Shown here piece by piece: positions 14,866 through 23,593 of a DNA stretch of 61,530 nucleotides (position 1 is the first letter of the stretch; each line of letters begins with the position of its first letter). Under the pieces are notes generated by a model, which saw only the letters and a program-made list of their open reading frames with translations, was not told the DNA's origin and ran no database searches. A program made the translations under genes and the position numbers. This stretch comes from Rikenellaceae bacterium (GTDB lineage Bacteria; Bacteroidota; Bacteroidia; Bacteroidales; UBA932), in the NCBI GenBank assembly GCA_900769735.1, contig CAAGHY010000062.1, positions 1 to 61,530 of the forward strand, read 5' to 3'.

Positions 14866-14985
14866 ATGAGAGAATTTTTATTTAATGCAATGGGTTATGC
14901 AACTGTAGTTGCAATGGTAATTTCAGTAATTTATACCTGGGGAGAACTTAACAGAGAACTCAGAAAAATGGAGAAAGCCAAATAA
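14866..14985 (+). CDS. Small membrane protein, 39 aa, coupled to the MFS gene
   Basis: Reading frame MREFLFNAMGYATVVAMVIS, continuing VIYTWGELNRELRKMEKAK: one transmembrane helix (about 8-24) and a basic amphipathic tail. Its stop overlaps the start of the MFS transporter gene (TAATG), indicating translational coupling. Codon use looks normal, and a promoter-like TACTTTTG box lies 40 bases upstream. No family recognised; an accessory or regulatory subunit of the transporter is plausible by position only. Confidence 0.7.
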   Translation: MREFLFNAMGYATVVAMVISVIYTWGELNRELRKMEKAK

Positions 14986-16148
14986 TGCTTTTCAACAGAA
15001 ATTTCATATTGGTAAATTTGGGCAACTTCTTAATGTACAATGCATTTTATATGCTGTTGCCCATTTTGCCACTGTATCTGGCAAAAGATTTGAGTGCCAG
15101 CGAGGCGCTTATAGGAACAATCCTTTCACTTTACACAATAGCGGCACTGGTAACAAGGCCAATAGCCGGCTTCTGGCTTGACAGGACAAGCCGCAAGCCA
15201 CTTATGATGTGCTTCTATATGTTCTACATATCAATGTGTCTGAGCTATACTCTTGCGGCAACCATAGGGCTGTTCTTTGTAATAAGATTCGTACACGGAA
15301 TAGCATTCGGTTCAGCAACTGTAGGAATAAACACTATGGCTGTAGACATCATCCCGGAGGAGCGCAGAGGTGAAGGACTTGGCATCTATACTTCTTCCAC
15401 CAGTCTGGCTATGGCCACAGGTCCGGTAATCTCCCTCTTTATGTATGAAAACGGAATAGATTTCAACCACATCTTCATAACCGTATTCTGCGTAGGACTT
15501 ACAGGTTTCCTTGCAGCAGCCAACATAAAGCCCAAAAAGGATGTGGAACTCTCCACAAAAAAATTCAAGCTCTCAAACCTGCTCCTTAAAGCGGGACTTC
15601 CGGAGGCTGCCGTTATGGTTCTCCTTACCTTTGGTTACGGCATCATTACCGTATACCTTTCAATATACGCCAAAGAAGAGGTGGGAATCGCTCAGGGTAC
15701 CGGATACTACTTTACAATATTCTCTGCAGGTCTGGTTACAGCCCGTCTTTGCTCAGCAATGATCCTCCGCTCCGGAAAATTCATAACAGTGTTCGGATTG
15801 GGAATCTGCTCCCTAATAATAGGCTTCTTCATTGTGGCATTTGTGCACAACCCGGTTGCCTTCTTCTGCTCGGCAATATTTATGGGAACAGGCTACGGCC
15901 TCATCTCCCCTACCGCACAGACAATGATCATCAACCTGGGAAAAGACTCTGAACGAGGGGCAGCCAACGCCACCTACCTTACCTTCTTTGATTTGGGAGT
16001 GGGAGCAGGTGTATTCTTTGGAGGAATAATTGCCCAGTACAGCAACTACTCAACCGCATACGCAGTAGGATTCGTATTCACCATCATTGGTCTGATATAC
16101 CTGCTTACTGTTATAAAGAAACATTTCTACGCAAACAGACTGAGATAG
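14985..16148 (+). CDS. MFS transporter
   Basis: Twelve-helix major facilitator superfamily transporter, 387 aa, a typical minimal length. The signature loop between helices 2 and 3 is visible (RPIAGFWLDRTSRKP), as is motif C-like glycine-rich sequence near helix 5 (GPVISLF). The repeated half-molecule pattern is clear. Members with this layout are usually drug or small-molecule exporters, but the substrate is not evident. It is translationally coupled to the 39-aa membrane protein upstream and separated by one base from the metallo-hydrolase downstream. Confidence 0.9.
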   Translation: MLFNRNFILVNLGNFLMYNAFYMLLPILPLYLAKDLSASEALIGTILSLYTIAALVTRPIAGFWLDRTSRKPLMMCFYMFYISMCLSYTLAATIGLFFVIRFVHGIAFGSATVGINTMAVDIIPEERRGEGLGIYTSSTSLAMATGPVISLFMYENGIDFNHIFITVFCVGLTGFLAAANIKPKKDVELSTKKFKLSNLLLKAGLPEAAVMVLLTFGYGIITVYLSIYAKEEVGIAQGTGYYFTIFSAGLVTARLCSAMILRSGKFITVFGLGICSLIIGFFIVAFVHNPVAFFCSAIFMGTGYGLISPTAQTMIINLGKDSERGAANATYLTFFDLGVGAGVFFGGIIAQYSNYSTAYAVGFVFTIIGLIYLLTVIKKHFYANRLR

Positions 16149-16149
16149 T

Positions 16150-17052
16150 ATGAAACTGCACGTTCTCATAGACAATTTACCAAACCCTGCCACCCCTGCC
16201 CTGCAGCACGAGCACGGGCTGAGCATGCTCCTTTCCCTGAAAGGCAACAACTATCTTATAGATACTGGAGCCAGCGGAAAATTTCTGGAGAACCTGCAAC
16301 TTTTAAAGGAAACTGACAACTCTCTTCCATTGGCCGGAGAGATAGATGCCGTTATAATATCGCACGGCCACAATGACCATACAGGTGGCCTTAGAAAGTT
16401 CTTTGAGACCAATGAAACCGCACCGGTATATCTCCATTCAGAGATAAAGGGGAACTGGTTCTTCTCCTGTCGTCCCAAGAACAATGTACACGAAGCCCGC
16501 AGCATAGGTATGGAACAGGCACTGTTTGCAGAATATCCCCAAAGGTTCCTCCAAACAGAAACGCCGGTTGCCATAACCAAAGAGATTACCATTCTCCCAG
16601 CCTCAGCCAATAAAAAGTATGCAACCCCTATGGGAAATGAATTCCTTTATAAAAATGATTTTCCCGATGATTTTTCCCACGAACTCATTACCCTCATAGA
16701 GTACTCTCCAATGTGCTATGCTGTGGTTTCCCCTTGTACCCATAACGGCATCCTGAATGTTCTGGAGGTGTGTGTGGAACATATTATCAAACTATCGGGA
16801 AGAAAAAGGGAAGAATGCTCCGCTATGATAAAATACTTTGTGGGCGGCTTGCATTATGTGGATTATCTACTTATGGAGCAGGGGGAAAAAGAGACCGCCT
16901 CAATACTTGAGACGGCCAAACTTGTTAAGGATATGTATCCTTGTATGAAAATTTTCTCAGGACATTGTACCTGCTCCAACGCCGGAAACACCCTTGAAGG
17001 AATTATGGGTGAGAAGTACAATACTTTCTGTAGCGGTTATACCATACTATAG
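16150..17052 (+). CDS. Metallo-beta-lactamase fold hydrolase
   Basis: A 300-aa cytoplasmic MBL-fold protein with the metal-binding motif SHGHNDHTGG (HxHxDH, about 74-83). Later metal-ligand candidates are SPCTHNGI, near 200, and FSGHCTC near 277. It resembles the group often annotated as 7,8-dihydropterin-6-methyl-aminobenzene phosphate synthase-like, but a biochemical role cannot be given. It starts one base after the MFS stop, so the two may act on the same compound. The 3' end overlaps the convergent nitroreductase by six bases. Confidence 0.87.
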   Translation: MKLHVLIDNLPNPATPALQHEHGLSMLLSLKGNNYLIDTGASGKFLENLQLLKETDNSLPLAGEIDAVIISHGHNDHTGGLRKFFETNETAPVYLHSEIKGNWFFSCRPKNNVHEARSIGMEQALFAEYPQRFLQTETPVAITKEITILPASANKKYATPMGNEFLYKNDFPDDFSHELITLIEYSPMCYAVVSPCTHNGILNVLEVCVEHIIKLSGRKREECSAMIKYFVGGLHYVDYLLMEQGEKETASILETAKLVKDMYPCMKIFSGHCTCSNAGNTLEGIMGEKYNTFCSGYTIL

Positions 17053-17691
17053 CACAAGATCCTCCAATCCCAATTTAGGAACAAAGTGCACCCCATCCTT
17101 GCGGTAATAGGTCTGGCTCTCACCCTCCTTAACCTTGGTAAGCTGAATGTTCTCCGCACCTTTGCCAATGGCAAGGACGAGAACAGGCTCATGCTGCAAT
17201 GAGAACTCCTCAGTTACCTCATTCTTGTTGAATGCACCAATGCAGATACCGTTAAGTCCCATCTCAACAGCCTTAAGGAGCATACTTTGCGCCGCAATAC
17301 CCAAATCAATATCAACCCATTTGTTCTCCGCTGCAGTTGAGCAAATGATAATGAATGCTGAAGGTTCAGTACCAGGGAACGGAAGGTTAAGCTCAGGAAG
17401 AGCTCCCGCCCATTTGGTATACTTCTGCAATCTTGGAGCATCTTCACCTGCTACAAGTTTGAATCTGAGCACCTGCTGGTTCTTTGCACTTGGCACCTTT
17501 GTACAAACCTCCACAATCTGTTTCAGTTCATCCAAAGTTACAACCCTTGAAGGGTCAAATCCGCGGTAACTCCTGTTTTTCAACAACAGTGAATTGAGGC
17601 TCAAATTACCGTTAGCGGCCTTATGTTTGGTTCCACCCGCCTTTGCAGAGTGGAACTCCTCAAATTTCTTCTCAAGATAATTGTCTGCCAT
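17047..17691 (-). CDS. Nitroreductase family protein
   Basis: FMN-dependent oxidoreductase of the nitroreductase superfamily, 214 aa. Typical features are RSYRGFDPSRVVTLDELKQIV, the FMN-contacting VPSAKNQQVLRFKLV, a central dimer region with DLGIAAQSMLLKAVEMGLNGICIGAF, and AIGKGAE near the C-terminus. It would use NAD(P)H to reduce quinones, nitro compounds or flavin; the physiological substrate is unknown. A short N-terminal extension (about 20 residues) precedes the core. It stands alone; its 3' end overlaps the MBL gene. Confidence 0.9.
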   Translation of the reverse strand: MADNYLEKKFEEFHSAKAGGTKHKAANGNLSLNSLLLKNRSYRGFDPSRVVTLDELKQIVEVCTKVPSAKNQQVLRFKLVAGEDAPRLQKYTKWAGALPELNLPFPGTEPSAFIIICSTAAENKWVDIDLGIAAQSMLLKAVEMGLNGICIGAFNKNEVTEEFSLQHEPVLVLAIGKGAENIQLTKVKEGESQTYYRKDGVHFVPKLGLEDLVL

Positions 17692-17761
17692 AAGAATAGA
17701 TTTAATATCCAGACAAATATAAAAAAATTACTATAAATATACTGTCTGCAATATAAAGAGA

Positions 17762-17794
17762 TCCCCGGTCCGCACGAAATATGCAAACCGGGGA
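17762..17794 (-). terminator. Terminator of the C25/TonB/DUF4876/DUF6850 operon
   Basis: TCCCCGGT pairs with ACCGGGGA across a 17-base loop. On the minus strand TCTCTTTATATT follows. It lies 27 bases after the DUF6850 stop codon. Confidence 0.6.
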
Positions 17795-17820
17795 CTTTCA
17801 TATCTGCTCCGCAGGGCACC

Positions 17821-19377
17821 TTAGAAAGTTATTCCTACAGAGAAATCTGTATAAACTCTGTTATCAAACATTTTGTCACCAGGAGAACAGTTCTGGCAGT
17901 TCACCTTTACAAACAACGATGTTGCCTTGCTCACAAGGGTTGAAAAGGTTATCTCTGCACCATATTTTATGTAGTTTGATGACATATATTTAATGTCATT
18001 TGCATACATCTCCTTAACTGTATCAGAGTCTGAATATGAACCTGAGTATGTATACTCTCCCTCAAGGTTGGCGTTGTAGCCAATGTTCAAACCTGCAAGC
18101 AACGAGCTTTTGCCTGTCAAATTAACATTCTCCTTTACATAAATGTTGGCAAACAAATTCTCAGCTTTCAATGATGAAGCAGGAAGCAGGTACTGGTCAA
18201 ACTTGTTTGAATACTGCACATCCAAACCGGCTTTCCATTTGTAACCGGCATCTTCTTTAAAATACAGCTCATAGTTCAAATCAGCTGTTTTGTATGCGTA
18301 TTTGCTTCTCACGTGTTTTGCAAGGGTAATCCACTCTGCCACCTCAAATGAAGAGTCAAGCTCCTGGATATACTCAATACCGTCTGTATTTCGGTCTGCA
18401 TATTTAACGGTAAGCTTATGCATTGCAGCATCATTCTCTTTAAGCAACTGAGCAGAAACATTCCATTTGTTCTGTACTGTTGAACCCATAGTCTGTTTCT
18501 TGGTTGGTGTCTGGAATGCATCCTCCACTTTATATGAATAGTCTGCATCAACCAAAGCGGAGAAGCCGTTGCCATTGTTGAAGCCGTACTGCATACCGCC
18601 GCCAATTTTGTTGCCCTTGTAGAAGAAAGTACCAACTCCTACAGTACCTGAAACCACATCTGAGGTATAGTTGCCCAAACCTCTCATAATGTATACAGGG
18701 TAATCAATCTCCGTATCACTTCTGTTGAAGGTGCTTCTCTCATACAGATACTCATAATTGAATGAAAGTCCAAGGTTGCTGGTCTCTGAAAGCTCAAACA
18801 CCAATGATGGAGCCGCCTTTACTGTAAGGTAGTAGGTTACAGAGCGTGGATCCCTCTGTTTTGCACCTGTATTGGTATTGTACTGAAGCTCACAACCTGC
18901 AGTAAGGAAATCCCACATCTGGGGGAAAGCCACCTTAACACCCAAATCATAAGACTGTTTCTTGAATTTGCTGGCAACACCATCCGCCACATAATAAGGC
19001 ATATCCCTTTCAGGATCAAAGATGTTGGTAAGGAACTTCGTTTCTTTCTCCACAATATTCCTGTAATCAAAATTACCCCACAAATATGTCTTCCCGATAG
19101 CCGTTGCTCCATTTGTATTGAATCCCACAACACTCTCCTTCTCACCCTCCTGAGCCAACTTGAAATTGCCGCTCTCCATCTGAAAGCCCAAATCAACAAT
19201 ACTGTATTTCTCAACAGGGGTTACAGACATACCTGCAACATTGTTGCTGCCGAACCATAGGGCACGGCTCAGGTTCATCTCAATCTCAGGCTGTCTTACA
19301 ACGGAACTGCCCTGTGCCGCAGCCTGAACAGCTACAGACAAACCAATCAAACTCAATAATATATTTATCTTTCTCAT
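17821..19377 (-). CDS. DUF6850-like outer-membrane beta-barrel protein
   Basis: A 518-aa protein with a signal peptide (cut near AAAQ, residue 22) and many amphipathic strands rich in Tyr, Asn and Gly, ending in a strand with a terminal Phe (DFSVGITF). That is the pattern of an outer-membrane beta-barrel. It resembles the DUF6850 family found beside TonB-dependent receptors and DUF4876 lipoproteins. It is the last gene of the four-gene operon, 26 bases after the DUF4876 gene. The transported or bound substrate is unknown. Confidence 0.75.
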   Translation of the reverse strand: MRKINILLSLIGLSVAVQAAAQGSSVVRQPEIEMNLSRALWFGSNNVAGMSVTPVEKYSIVDLGFQMESGNFKLAQEGEKESVVGFNTNGATAIGKTYLWGNFDYRNIVEKETKFLTNIFDPERDMPYYVADGVASKFKKQSYDLGVKVAFPQMWDFLTAGCELQYNTNTGAKQRDPRSVTYYLTVKAAPSLVFELSETSNLGLSFNYEYLYERSTFNRSDTEIDYPVYIMRGLGNYTSDVVSGTVGVGTFFYKGNKIGGGMQYGFNNGNGFSALVDADYSYKVEDAFQTPTKKQTMGSTVQNKWNVSAQLLKENDAAMHKLTVKYADRNTDGIEYIQELDSSFEVAEWITLAKHVRSKYAYKTADLNYELYFKEDAGYKWKAGLDVQYSNKFDQYLLPASSLKAENLFANIYVKENVNLTGKSSLLAGLNIGYNANLEGEYTYSGSYSDSDTVKEMYANDIKYMSSNYIKYGAEITFSTLVSKATSLFVKVNCQNCSPGDKMFDNRVYTDFSVGITF

Positions 19378-19403
19378 AATCTTTCAATATTTAAGTTTTA
19401 CAA

Positions 19404-20663
19404 TCAGTTTGCCCAGGTATTCCATTGAGGAATGCCAGCACCGTCCCTTCTTGGAAGAGGGGTATCGTGAATCTGGAAATCCTCAAGGCTGTTGTTTGTA
19501 TCCTGATAAATCACTCTGCCGTCTGCAGTTGTCTCCTTAATCTTTCTGCCAACACTTTTAGCAAGATAAGTTCCGCCTACCCAAGTTGCACCGGCATCAA
19601 GAAGGGCCGGCATACGTTTCTGGGTAATCTTGGTCTCATTAAGCATAAGCTCAACTGCATCCACAATATAATCCACGTGAACATCCTTACCCTTGGTTGT
19701 ATAACCGATTGGGGTTACCCAAGTTGAAGCATATACCTCCTCATAATTAGGCTCATACATAACAGACTGCATCTGCTCATCAGGGTAGAAGATTGCAAAA
19801 GCACCTCCGTTAACTGTTACCAGCCACCAGGAAGTGGTAAGTTTCCAGAATGCGCCAACCATATTGTGTGCAGGGTTGTCTTTTGTATAGGCAGTTGTCT
19901 GCAGATAGAACTCAAATTCCGCTCCGCTCAAATCTACAGGACAATCGGGATTAAGGTCTGCCGCCCTGTGGTCGTGGGCCATCTGTGCAATGATTACAGA
20001 CTCTCCCGGCTGAAGAGGATAGAGTTTGTTATCGGGATTATTACGGTCAAAAGGAATCTGCCAGATGGTTTGGAAATAGATGTAATTCTCCTGGTTCTCC
20101 CTGTCCCATACATATTTGATTGATGATGTACCTGCAGGGTTGATGTTACCAATACAAAGGCCATCCAGGTACTGTACTGTGTTGCTGTTGTTGTACAGCT
20201 CATAGTACTGGTCCCTGAAGTATGAGGTTTTACCGCCTATCTTGCTTCCGCAGTAATAGATCTCCTTAAAGATAATGTTACCCGATTTTGCCGCTGCCAT
20301 CTCAAGTTTCATCCTCTTGCCGTCCTCCACAACATTCACATTGGAAAGGTTGCCGTTGAAAATGTAAGTAAATCCGTTTGCCGAAGATTCACCCGAGACA
20401 GATACAGTATATATACCCGGAAGCACATCTTCAACAAGGATTGAATTGCCTGCCGGAACCTCCTTAACCATCTCAATATTCTCCGCATAATTGTTCAACT
20501 TCACCCTGTATGTTTCAGGTGCGGGAACATTTGCATCTTTTGCAAGGGTAATATCCACCCCAAAGGAGATATTCCCGACAGGTTGGACATCTCTTATCTC
20601 CTCAAACTGCCCGCAGGCACAAAAGGCCATAACTGCAGCCATAAACATAAATATCTTTTTCAT
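19404..20663 (-). CDS. DUF4876 family lipoprotein
   Basis: A 419-aa lipoprotein (signal ending FCAC, lipidated Cys17). After an N-terminal beta-rich domain (about 25-130) comes a segment reading GNIIFKEIYYCGS, FRDQYYELYNNS and LDGLCIGNI, which has the shape of a lamin-tail-like beta domain. The C-terminal half is mixed and contains many aromatic residues. It lies 11 bases after the TonB-dependent receptor and probably faces the cell surface as a partner of it, although unlike SusD it has no TPR-like helices. Function not established. Confidence 0.8.
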   Translation of the reverse strand: MKKIFMFMAAVMAFCACGQFEEIRDVQPVGNISFGVDITLAKDANVPAPETYRVKLNNYAENIEMVKEVPAGNSILVEDVLPGIYTVSVSGESSANGFTYIFNGNLSNVNVVEDGKRMKLEMAAAKSGNIIFKEIYYCGSKIGGKTSYFRDQYYELYNNSNTVQYLDGLCIGNINPAGTSSIKYVWDRENQENYIYFQTIWQIPFDRNNPDNKLYPLQPGESVIIAQMAHDHRAADLNPDCPVDLSGAEFEFYLQTTAYTKDNPAHNMVGAFWKLTTSWWLVTVNGGAFAIFYPDEQMQSVMYEPNYEEVYASTWVTPIGYTTKGKDVHVDYIVDAVELMLNETKITQKRMPALLDAGATWVGGTYLAKSVGRKIKETTADGRVIYQDTNNSLEDFQIHDTPLPRRDGAGIPQWNTWAN

Positions 20664-20674
20664 CCGTTCTCCTC

Positions 20675-23572
20675 CTATCTGATGTTAAGTTTAAGGTCAA
20701 ATCCAAAGAATGTAGGAATACCAAGCTCTATGTATGATCCAGGATACATCTTCTTCTCATACAAAGGTCTTGTATTGAAGATATTGTTGGCAAAGAAAGA
20801 TGCTGTAAGCCAGTCTCCAATCTCTTTGGACACATTAAGGTTGAAAATCACATACGGATTGTATTTCTCCTTTATGAATCTTCTCTCATTTGGGGTGTCA
20901 AACAAGTTTGCAAACTCTGGAAGCTCCTTCATTGCAGGGTTGAAATCATAAATTCCACCTGCCTTGTAAGTTTGTCCTCCAAATTCAAAATCCTTGTAAG
21001 AGATGAATTTCTCAAACATTGTATCATTGCCGTATTCTGTCCAGGTTTTGGTAAACCAGTTTGCCTGTGCAGACAATGTGATTACAAAACCAACCTGAGG
21101 AATATTGTGTGTAAAACGGAAGGTAGTGTTGAACACCTCGTTGAAGCTGTGCTGCACACCTTTCTCATATACACCAATATGGTGCTCAAGGTTACCTGTT
21201 GATGAACTGTAAGAGTAGTTGTTGTTGAACTTCTCCACGTGCATATAGGCACCGTTAATGTTGATGCTGGTTCTGATTGCATCTATTCTGCCCAAATTAA
21301 GCTCATACTCAATACCTTTGTTTATGGTAGAAAGTGAGTTCATAGGGGTTGAGTGGTTTACAAACACATTGTGGATTTCATCAATCTCCAAAGTGTAGCG
21401 TCCGTCCCCATCCTTCTGCAGGTTCTTGTAAGTGATGTAAGGGATAAGGTGATAACCGTTGTAAAGGTCTGTACTCATTGAGTAACCGTCTTTGAGCTGC
21501 TCATAGTAACCTGTTACAGACAATCCCATCTTCTTCTGGTTGAACTTGAAGTCAAAACCAACCTCAGATTTGGTGTTTCTTGCAATTTTAAGGTCTGGAT
21601 TTGAAGTCTTGAAAGTTCTTACGGTACCCAAAAGAAGCTGCTGGTCTGCAGGAAGATTGGTGTCTCCCAAAGTATTGTAGTTCACAAACTCATAGTATGC
21701 ATCCTGCGGATACAGATACAACGATGTAGGCGCTTTTGCCAATACACCCCAACCTCCTCTAAGGTAAAGGCTCTCCGGTACAATCTCAAATGAAGCATTG
21801 AAACGTGGAGTAAGGATGCTCTTGTTGTTGATCTGGTCAAAACGGGCACCGGCTGTAAGCTTGAACTCATTCCTTCCAAACTCCTGGGAGAACACATCCT
21901 CTACATATACAGAAGTCTGGTTGATGAACGGAATGTCTCTGAAAGCCCTTGGACGGTAAGCGGATGAGCTGCTGTTGCTCTGTGGAGGGGTGGTTATATT
22001 GTAAACTGTACCCTTACCCAAGTTACCGTCAAGTTTGTAGTCTACACCCACAAGGATGCTGTTGCTTCCTTTCTCCCATCTCTTGTTGAAATGGGCCTTG
22101 ATTGATCCCTGGAAGTTAAGCTCCTTACCAAAGATGTCATATCTTGAGAAATAGCTGTATGGAAGGTATGTTCCATAGTAACCCTCCTCCCCTACAGGAA
22201 TATTGGTAATCTCATTGCCCTGTTTATCATAGATCTTCAAACCTGCAATACTTGAAAGGATTGCACCGTCTGTTGATGACATAAGGTATGGAGCGTATGC
22301 ATTTGAAAGAATGCCCTCCCTGTAAGACTGTTTGTCTGTATAAGAGAATGACAAAGTGTAGCTGAATCTCTTCAACCAGCCCAAATCAGGTGTTGCAAGT
22401 GATCCGTTGCTGTTGAATCTCAATCCTTTCTCCTCTGCACCGTATGCAATCTGGGAACGCTCATCATCAGGGTTCTTCTCACGGGTATCCCTACGGAATT
22501 TCAAATCCAATGAAGTGTTGGTTGTAAGGAGGTCAAAGAATGTTTTGGTCCACAATCCCCTTAGGTTAAATCTCTGGTAATACTGGTGGGCCATCTCCTG
22601 CTGACGGGCATCGTAAGCGTAGTCTCCACTGATTGAGAATGCACCACCATTCTTCCCCAACTGCATACCTTTGGATGCAGAAAGCGAGTATGTATATGGG
22701 TTAAGGTTGGCCTTTATTCTCAACGGCTCTTTACCGGCTTTGGTTTTGATGATCACCGCACCTGAAGTAAGGTCACCGTACTGTGCGGAAGGTATACCTC
22801 GGATAACCTCAACACTCTCAATGTTGTCTGTAGAGATACCGCGCAAGTCAACACCGGCTGCAGGTGTTGCACCAACACCCACATTTGCATTCTCGCCCTG
22901 CATTGTTGCAGACAGGAGCTGCATATTGGCATTGTTTGAAAGGGCAGCTCCGTCCATAATGATGGCTGTACCCAAACTGTTCATATTTGCGTGGGCATCA
23001 TCAGTGGCTGTTGTTGCACTACGGGATGTTCCGGTTGGGGCAATGGTTCTGATGTAAATGTTGTTTGCAACAGACATATTTGAGTTCTGAAGGCTTGCAC
23101 CGGGCAAAAGCTGCATAACATCCTTGATGGTAGATGCCTGCAAATGGTCTATAGCCTGTCTTGAGATATTTGAAGCGGTTGCTTCACCCGCCTTGCTCTG
23201 CTCGGCTAGAACAGTTACTTCATCCAACCTGAAGTTTGTCTCCTGCATTATGAAGTTGAACACATACTCCTTGCCTGCTGCCAGATTTACAAGGGTATCA
23301 ATAGTCTCCATCCCAATAAACTGTATGGAAAGTTTGGTTGCACCCGGCTCTATATTCTTAAGAATATATGTACCATCCATCTCTGTAGTGGTATATATAT
23401 CCTGCGGCAACAGATGCACAGTGGCAAAACCAACAGGTTCATCTACAGGGTCTGCCATTGTTACAGTTCCCCTGATCTGTGCATACTTTCCAGCCCCGTT
23501 GCCCTGCTGGGCAAAAACTGAAACCGGCAGCAACAGAAGAAGAATTGCTGTAAATAAATTCAGTCTACTCAT
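20675..23572 (-). CDS. TonB-dependent receptor with N-terminal carboxypeptidase-like domain
   Basis: Outer-membrane active transporter, 965 aa. It has a signal peptide (about 1-21), a CarboxypepD_reg-like beta domain (about 31-115: IRGTVTMADP, GFATVHLLP, DGTYILKNI), a plug domain (about 120-280, containing GVDLRGISTDNIESVEVIRGIPSAQYGD) and a 22-strand barrel ending in LKLNIR. The plug carries an unusual Ser/Thr/Ala/Asp-rich insert near 180-195. It lacks the SusC-type neighbour SusD. It is the second gene of an operon with a C25 peptidase upstream and DUF4876/DUF6850 genes downstream. Substrate unknown; a peptide, metal complex or cofactor freed by the peptidase is one option. Confidence 0.9.
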   Translation of the reverse strand: MSRLNLFTAILLLLLPVSVFAQQGNGAGKYAQIRGTVTMADPVDEPVGFATVHLLPQDIYTTTEMDGTYILKNIEPGATKLSIQFIGMETIDTLVNLAAGKEYVFNFIMQETNFRLDEVTVLAEQSKAGEATASNISRQAIDHLQASTIKDVMQLLPGASLQNSNMSVANNIYIRTIAPTGTSRSATTATDDAHANMNSLGTAIIMDGAALSNNANMQLLSATMQGENANVGVGATPAAGVDLRGISTDNIESVEVIRGIPSAQYGDLTSGAVIIKTKAGKEPLRIKANLNPYTYSLSASKGMQLGKNGGAFSISGDYAYDARQQEMAHQYYQRFNLRGLWTKTFFDLLTTNTSLDLKFRRDTREKNPDDERSQIAYGAEEKGLRFNSNGSLATPDLGWLKRFSYTLSFSYTDKQSYREGILSNAYAPYLMSSTDGAILSSIAGLKIYDKQGNEITNIPVGEEGYYGTYLPYSYFSRYDIFGKELNFQGSIKAHFNKRWEKGSNSILVGVDYKLDGNLGKGTVYNITTPPQSNSSSSAYRPRAFRDIPFINQTSVYVEDVFSQEFGRNEFKLTAGARFDQINNKSILTPRFNASFEIVPESLYLRGGWGVLAKAPTSLYLYPQDAYYEFVNYNTLGDTNLPADQQLLLGTVRTFKTSNPDLKIARNTKSEVGFDFKFNQKKMGLSVTGYYEQLKDGYSMSTDLYNGYHLIPYITYKNLQKDGDGRYTLEIDEIHNVFVNHSTPMNSLSTINKGIEYELNLGRIDAIRTSININGAYMHVEKFNNNYSYSSSTGNLEHHIGVYEKGVQHSFNEVFNTTFRFTHNIPQVGFVITLSAQANWFTKTWTEYGNDTMFEKFISYKDFEFGGQTYKAGGIYDFNPAMKELPEFANLFDTPNERRFIKEKYNPYVIFNLNVSKEIGDWLTASFFANNIFNTRPLYEKKMYPGSYIELGIPTFFGFDLKLNIR

Positions 23573-23593
23573 TTCCTAAATCCTCAAGCAGGT

